A stretch of DNA of 64,000 nucleotides from Cupriavidus numazuensis (GTDB lineage Bacteria; Pseudomonadota; Gammaproteobacteria; Burkholderiales; Burkholderiaceae), in the NCBI RefSeq assembly GCF_905397435.1, contig NZ_CAJPVI010000034.1:39224-103223 (forward strand), written 5' to 3'. The translations under genes were made by a program, and so were the position numbers. The notes below the pieces were generated by a model. The model was not told the origin of the DNA and did not search any database. It saw nothing but the letters and a program-made list of their open reading frames with translations. This document shows positions 59,887 through 64,000 of the stretch, one piece after another (the stretch's first letter is position 1; every line of letters starts with the position of its first letter).

Positions 59887-61575
59887 ATGGCGTCGCATCG
59901 TGGAGGTCGGTGCGAAATACAAGACCAAATCCCTGCGCCCTCGCAGGACGCCAGGACAGACGTGGAAGAATTTTCAGCTTTTTCAGGTCGCGGCAATGCC
60001 GCGCCGGTCGGCACCCCTTTGCCGAATGCCATTCAGAAGTGGCCTCTTCTCTCGAATAAACTCGCGCAACCGCAGTCCGCCACAAGCATTTTTGCCATCG
60101 CGCTGCTCGCCCATGTGCTCCTGTGGACGCTGTTGCCAAGCCTGCTGCTGAGAAACGCTTCACTGGACATCATCGAGGCGCTGGCGTGGGGGCATGAGTG
60201 GCAACTCGGCTACGAGAAGGATCCCCCGCTCTGGCCGTGGGTCACCGAAGCCCTGAGTGTCTGGCCGGGCAAGAATCTGTGGGCCTGCTATCTTGCCGCA
60301 CAGGTCTGCATCGGAACCGTATTCGTCTCGGTATGGCAGTTGGGGTGTCGCATTGCGTCCCGGCGTGAGGCACTACTGGGCGCCCTTCTGCTCGAGGGCA
60401 TCTATTACTTCAACTTTCCCACCCCCGAATTCAACGACATTGTCCTGCAGATGCCGTTTGCGGCGCTGTTCGGGTGGCTGTTGCATCGCGCACTGACCGA
60501 CAACCGCCTGCGCGACTGGTGCCTGGCCGGATTCGTTGCCGGTCTTGGACTATGGGCTCGCTATTCGATGGGGGCCTATCTCATCCCCATGGCCATCTTT
60601 GTGCTGGTGCACCCGGTGGCACGCCGCCGCCTCGCCGAAGCGGGGCCTTGGGTTCTGGTAGCTACCGCGCTGCTCACCTTCCTGCCGCATATGGCCTGGA
60701 TCGTGGACAGTGGCTTCATCTCGATCGAGTATGTTGCGCGGCGAGCGCCTGAGGCAACGAACGGCCTGCATTATGTGGCCAAGCTTTCCTCGTTTATCGG
60801 CGCGCAGCTTGCAGCGCTGATCCCGATGCTGCTGCTCGCGCTGATGCTGTGGCGCTGGAAAAACCCCAATCCGCCATCGCCCTCGGATTCGCGCGATTTC
60901 GACCGCGCCTATCTTGCCGCGCTGGCCTTCGGGCCGATCGTCTTCTCGGTGATCCTCTCGGCCATGACGCAAAGGCCCCCGCGGGTCATGTGGGCCGCGC
61001 CGCTGTTGTGCTATGTGGGACTGTTCATCGCCACCTCGATCCGCCCGGTGCTCACGGCCCAGCGGTTGCGTACCTTTGGTCGGGCATGGATCGCCGTGCT
61101 GCTGCTTCCGGCGTTGCTGTTCACGCTGGAACAAGTCGCCCGGCCGCTGGTTACCGGCAAGGAAAACCGCAGCCATTTCCCGGGGCGATCGCTCGCCGCG
61201 GAGGTGACAGACAGATGGCATGCCGAGACAGGAACCCCGATGAAGTACGTGATCGGGGATACGTGGTATGCCGGCAATGCCGCGTTCTACTCCGACGACC
61301 GGCCGTCCGCCTTGTTCGTGCATGGCGGGTATCGATTCAACCCGTGGGTGACCCCGGAACAGCTGAAAAAGGAAGGTGCAGTCCTGGTATGGGATGCCGC
61401 AAGCGAAGGGGCTGACATCCCGCCCATCATTGCCGAGCAGTTTCCCGGGGCAGCACTGCAGCCCGCTGTTTCCGTGCGCGGACCGGCTTCCGTCCATCAG
61501 GTCGGCATCGCGTTCCTGCTCCCGACTGAGACGGCCATGCCGGAAGACGGCGAGCGGCTCGCAACGAGCCTCTGA
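59887..61575 (+). CDS. ArnT/PMT-like membrane glycosyltransferase (GT39/GT83 family)
   Basis: 562 residues with about ten to twelve membrane helices from residue 66 to 430 and a C-terminal periplasmic domain. The signature Asp of GT-C enzymes is in YEKDPPLWPW (Asp112), at the first extracytoplasmic loop. Such proteins transfer sugars from polyprenyl phosphate carriers to lipids or proteins. The start is uncertain: ATG 59887 has no ribosome-binding site, and a GTG at 59962 would give a more usual N-terminus. The gene stands alone and its acceptor is unknown. Confidence 0.72.
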   Translation: MASHRGGRCEIQDQIPAPSQDARTDVEEFSAFSGRGNAAPVGTPLPNAIQKWPLLSNKLAQPQSATSIFAIALLAHVLLWTLLPSLLLRNASLDIIEALAWGHEWQLGYEKDPPLWPWVTEALSVWPGKNLWACYLAAQVCIGTVFVSVWQLGCRIASRREALLGALLLEGIYYFNFPTPEFNDIVLQMPFAALFGWLLHRALTDNRLRDWCLAGFVAGLGLWARYSMGAYLIPMAIFVLVHPVARRRLAEAGPWVLVATALLTFLPHMAWIVDSGFISIEYVARRAPEATNGLHYVAKLSSFIGAQLAALIPMLLLALMLWRWKNPNPPSPSDSRDFDRAYLAALAFGPIVFSVILSAMTQRPPRVMWAAPLLCYVGLFIATSIRPVLTAQRLRTFGRAWIAVLLLPALLFTLEQVARPLVTGKENRSHFPGRSLAAEVTDRWHAETGTPMKYVIGDTWYAGNAAFYSDDRPSALFVHGGYRFNPWVTPEQLKKEGAVLVWDAASEGADIPPIIAEQFPGAALQPAVSVRGPASVHQVGIAFLLPTETAMPEDGERLATSL

Positions 61576-61803
61576 CCCGGTATCTTCCCGGGGAACGCGC
61601 GGGCGCCTTGCCCGCGCTCGTCTTTCCATCGCCATATCGGCCAACGGCCCGGCGCCGCCGACCCTGGCCGGTGTCGTGACAGTGCCAAAGGCACCACATC
61701 CTCGCGCCTACGCAATGCGCCAAGCGGCCAGAATGCGTTATGCCCCGACCTTCCCCGGGGCGTGCGCGACTGCCGCTTCGCAGTCATTCTCAGGAGTCAA
61801 TCC

Positions 61804-62301
61804 ATGTTGATGCGAGACGTGATCCCCCAAGTGCTGAACCGCGGTACTGCCATGCTGACGCAGGACCTGCTGGAGACACCCCCGCAGAAGACGTTCCACC
61901 ACGCTATCGATATCTATCTCAAGGATTCGAATGCCTTCATGAACACCTACTTTGCCCGCTACTTCGAATGGCAGGGCATTTGCCGGGAACGCTGGTTCCA
62001 CGAATGCATCCATGACAACCTGCTGGCCACCGGCGGCGTCTTCGTGACCAAGCGCGCGCACCAGGAGTATGTCGAGGAAACGTTCCCGTTCCAGCGCGTG
62101 GACTGCTACCTGAACACGTTCCAGGTCAAGCAGTGTTCGGCGTATCTGCTGTTCCGCTTCTGCGTTGGCGGCAAACCGGTCTCGCTGGGCTACCAGCAGA
62201 TCGTCTTTGCCGACCGGGACAAGCGGATCAGCCGCTTCCCGCACGGCATCATCGAGCGCGTGAAGGAATATGAACTGGTGCTGCCGGCACTGGCCAGCTA
62301 A
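61804..62301 (+). CDS. hot-dog fold acyl-CoA thioesterase-like protein
   Basis: 165 residues from ATG 61804, preceded by AGGAG at ideal spacing. The segment SNAFMNTYFARYFEWQGICR resembles the 4-hydroxybenzoyl-CoA thioesterase (4HBT) signature, with a conserved Asp/Asn near the start of the long helix, and the remainder is a single hot-dog domain. Longer in-frame starts have no ribosome-binding site. Substrate unknown. Confidence 0.7.
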   Translation: MLMRDVIPQVLNRGTAMLTQDLLETPPQKTFHHAIDIYLKDSNAFMNTYFARYFEWQGICRERWFHECIHDNLLATGGVFVTKRAHQEYVEETFPFQRVDCYLNTFQVKQCSAYLLFRFCVGGKPVSLGYQQIVFADRDKRISRFPHGIIERVKEYELVLPALAS

Positions 62302-62380
62302 CGGACAGCGAAGCAGCTAGTTGAAGCCGGCGGCTGGCAAAGCCGCTGGCCGATATGCAAGCACAGCGCCGCCGGCCCGG

Positions 62381-63799
62381 TCAGCCGGCGGCGCTGGCGC
62401 GCAGCTGGCTGTCCGCCATGGGCGTGAAGCGCGGCAGCTTCAGCGTGAAGGTGGTATGCGAGCCTGGCATGGATTCGCATTCGATGCGCCCGCCGAACGA
62501 CTCGATCGCGCGGCGGCAGAAGGCCAGCCCGAGGCCGGCGCCGCTGCCGTGGGCCTTGGTCGAGAAGAACGGATCAAAAATGCGCGGTAGCACCTTGGCA
62601 GGAATGCCGCAGCCAGTGTCGCGGAAGCGCACGACATGGTACGGGCCTTCGGCCGCGCCTGCGATCTCGATACTGCCCTCGCCGCGGGCACGGATCGCAT
62701 GCAGCGCGTTCTTGAGCAGGTTGAACAGGACATAGACCAGCAGCGTGTCCGATCCCACGAAGCGCCAGGCATCGTCGATGCCGCGCACCTGCACGCGGCC
62801 CCGGTCGTCGCCCTGGAACGGGTAGCGCTCCAGCGCCTCGTGCACGCATTCACCGATGCCATGCGGCGCGAACGTGCTGCGGTCCAGCCGCTCGAGCGTG
62901 ACCGAGGCCAGCGCCATGTCGATGACCGTGCTGGTGCCATCCACCTCGCGGGTGATCGCACCCACGAGGCTGGACACGCGTTCGAGCTGCCCCGGGCGCA
63001 TGCGGTCTTCGCACAGCCCGTGTTCGACGGCAAGCCGGTAGCCCTGCAGCACCTCCGGCCAGGTCCGCGCCATTTCCTGCGCCTGCATGCGGATCGACGC
63101 GAGCGGCGTGCGTACTTCGTGCGCGACCGTGGCGGCCAGCGAATACGGATGCATGAGGTCGTAGCGCACCACGCTCAGCGCGAGGATGCCGAGGCTCAGC
63201 GCCACGAACACCACGCCGGGTGGATAGAAGGCGTAGCCATAGTTGACCGCGTAATCGACTGCCGCGATCGAGTAGAGCACCACCGCCACGAGGCACAGGT
63301 TATAACGCTTGCGGCGTTCCGCGGTGGCGTTGCGGCGCGCTTCGAGCAGGATCCAGGCGCTGCGCATTGCCACCAGGACGGTCTGCACCAGATGCAGTGG
63401 ATGCAGGGGTCCCGCCTTCGGATAGTCGCCGAAAAAGTATGTGTAGTAGCCCGCCACCACCTTGTTGCTGGTCAGCAGCATCACGGCAAGCAGCAGGCTC
63501 ATGCCGTATGAGGCAAGCAGGATCGGCCGTTCCTGCCGACGTTCGGTGACTTCGGCAATGAAGTGGTAATACGTGGTCGGCAGGAACAGGATGAACAGGT
63601 AGCCGAGCCGCGCCAGCAGCGTCGCCACGTCGGGATGTTCGGCCTGGAACAGGAAGACCCAGGTCCCCTGCCACGCAAACGTGGTCACGCACAGCAGGAA
63701 GAACGATGCCGACACGCGCGTCACGCCCTTGGTCACCAGCACATAAAGGCCGTAACCGAGAAAGGTGGACGAGACGAAGGCTGGCAGGGCGGCGTACAT
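62381..63799 (-). CDS. sensor histidine kinase with 7TM N-terminal domain
   Basis: 472 residues from ATG 63799 (an upstream start at 63871 adds 24 residues with no ribosome-binding site). Seven hydrophobic helices cover residues 5-215, like the histidine kinase N-terminal 7TM domain. The kinase core follows: H-box AATVAHEVRTPLAS with the phospho-accepting His at 227, N-box YVLFNLLKNALHAI, G1 RDTGCGIP, and G2 HGSGAGLGLAFC. The partner response regulator is not in the window. Autophosphorylation on a membrane signal is expected; the ligand is unknown. Confidence 0.85.
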   Translation of the reverse strand: MYAALPAFVSSTFLGYGLYVLVTKGVTRVSASFFLLCVTTFAWQGTWVFLFQAEHPDVATLLARLGYLFILFLPTTYYHFIAEVTERRQERPILLASYGMSLLLAVMLLTSNKVVAGYYTYFFGDYPKAGPLHPLHLVQTVLVAMRSAWILLEARRNATAERRKRYNLCLVAVVLYSIAAVDYAVNYGYAFYPPGVVFVALSLGILALSVVRYDLMHPYSLAATVAHEVRTPLASIRMQAQEMARTWPEVLQGYRLAVEHGLCEDRMRPGQLERVSSLVGAITREVDGTSTVIDMALASVTLERLDRSTFAPHGIGECVHEALERYPFQGDDRGRVQVRGIDDAWRFVGSDTLLVYVLFNLLKNALHAIRARGEGSIEIAGAAEGPYHVVRFRDTGCGIPAKVLPRIFDPFFSTKAHGSGAGLGLAFCRRAIESFGGRIECESMPGSHTTFTLKLPRFTPMADSQLRASAAG

Positions 63800-63871
63800 G
63801 CGTGGCGCGATTAGGGGTGTCCCCGAAGCAACGTGACATGTTAAGTCGCGACAGGCTGCGGCGTGCATCAT

Positions 63872-64000
63872 TTGATTGCATTCTGAGCTAACCTGCGCTT
63901 AACGCATCCCCTACTACCCGGGGGTTCCAAAAACAACAGGGCGGCGGGGGGGGGGCTACGGAAGCCCCGCGCCCCCCGAGGCGGGGGCCGGCGGCGCTAC
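63872..64000. other. gene-free right edge with G/C runs
   Basis: No gene is supported. A run of ten G at 63946-63955 and a nearby C/G-rich inverted stretch make this sequence unusual for the window; low base quality near an assembly edge is one explanation. Confidence 0.4.

Overview
The window is GC-rich proteobacterial DNA, most likely a Burkholderiales (Cupriavidus/Ralstonia-like) replicon. The evidence is the repeated Bug-type (tripartite tricarboxylate transporter, TTT) receptors, the many small acyl-CoA catabolic operons each with its own regulator, and an intergenic palindromic repeat of a kind I associate with this group. No tRNA, rRNA, CRISPR array, insertion sequence or phage gene was seen. 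The genus call is an inference; no search was run.

Layout. (1) 1-4559, minus strand: stress module prkA/yeaG - yeaH - spoVR/ycgB; spoVR runs off the left edge. (2) 4963-15752: acyl-CoA catabolic genes (acyl-CoA dehydrogenase, PaaG-like hydratase/isomerase, CoA ligase, two Bug receptors, an AraC regulator, a CaiB CoA-transferase, an SDR dehydrogenase, a LysR regulator). (3) 15786-16998: a DUF2628-like membrane protein and a 24-residue membrane peptide followed by a hairpin terminator. (4) 17170-22719, plus strand: acyl-CoA dehydrogenase - CaiB transferase - MmgE/PrpD - CitE lyase - MaoC-type hydratase, which has the gene content of the Pseudomonas itaconate-degradation operon (ict/ccl/ich). 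(5) 22720-23573: terminator and a pair of inverted repeats around a gene-free core. (6) 23574-28777: CoA ligase and Bug receptor divergent from a two-subunit acyl-CoA dehydrogenase of the pimeloyl-CoA type, probably dicarboxylate degradation.

(7) 28910-34354, minus strand: suyA-suyB-slcC-comC-Bug-gntR, a sulfolactate operon. Two dehydrogenases of opposite stereochemistry interconvert (S)- and (R)-sulfolactate through sulfopyruvate, and SuyAB splits (R)-sulfolactate to pyruvate and sulfite. A near-consensus sigma-70 promoter and a perfect 14-bp palindrome lie upstream. (8) 34907-49296, plus strand: a complete cellulose operon in one transcript direction, bcsB-bcsZ-bcsC-bcsE-bcsF-bcsQ-bcsA-bcsG-bcsR. 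It includes the c-di-GMP-binding PilZ domain in BcsA and the phosphoethanolamine transferase BcsG, so phosphoethanolamine-modified cellulose is predicted. (9) 49293-55406: a TetR regulator divergent from phosphotransferase - DUF6285 - acyl-CoA dehydrogenase - CoA ligase - Bug receptor. (10) 55504-59582, minus strand: GntR - ThDP enzyme - DUF35 zinc/OB protein - SCP2-type thiolase lacking the nucleophilic cysteine. (11) 59887-63799: an ArnT/PMT-like membrane glycosyltransferase, a hot-dog thioesterase and a 7TM sensor histidine kinase. The last ~60 bases are very G/C-rich and may be low quality.

Overall the window is a catabolic accessory region: five Bug receptors without TctA/TctB partners, five acyl-CoA dehydrogenases, three CoA ligases and two family III CoA transferases, interrupted by the cellulose and stress modules.
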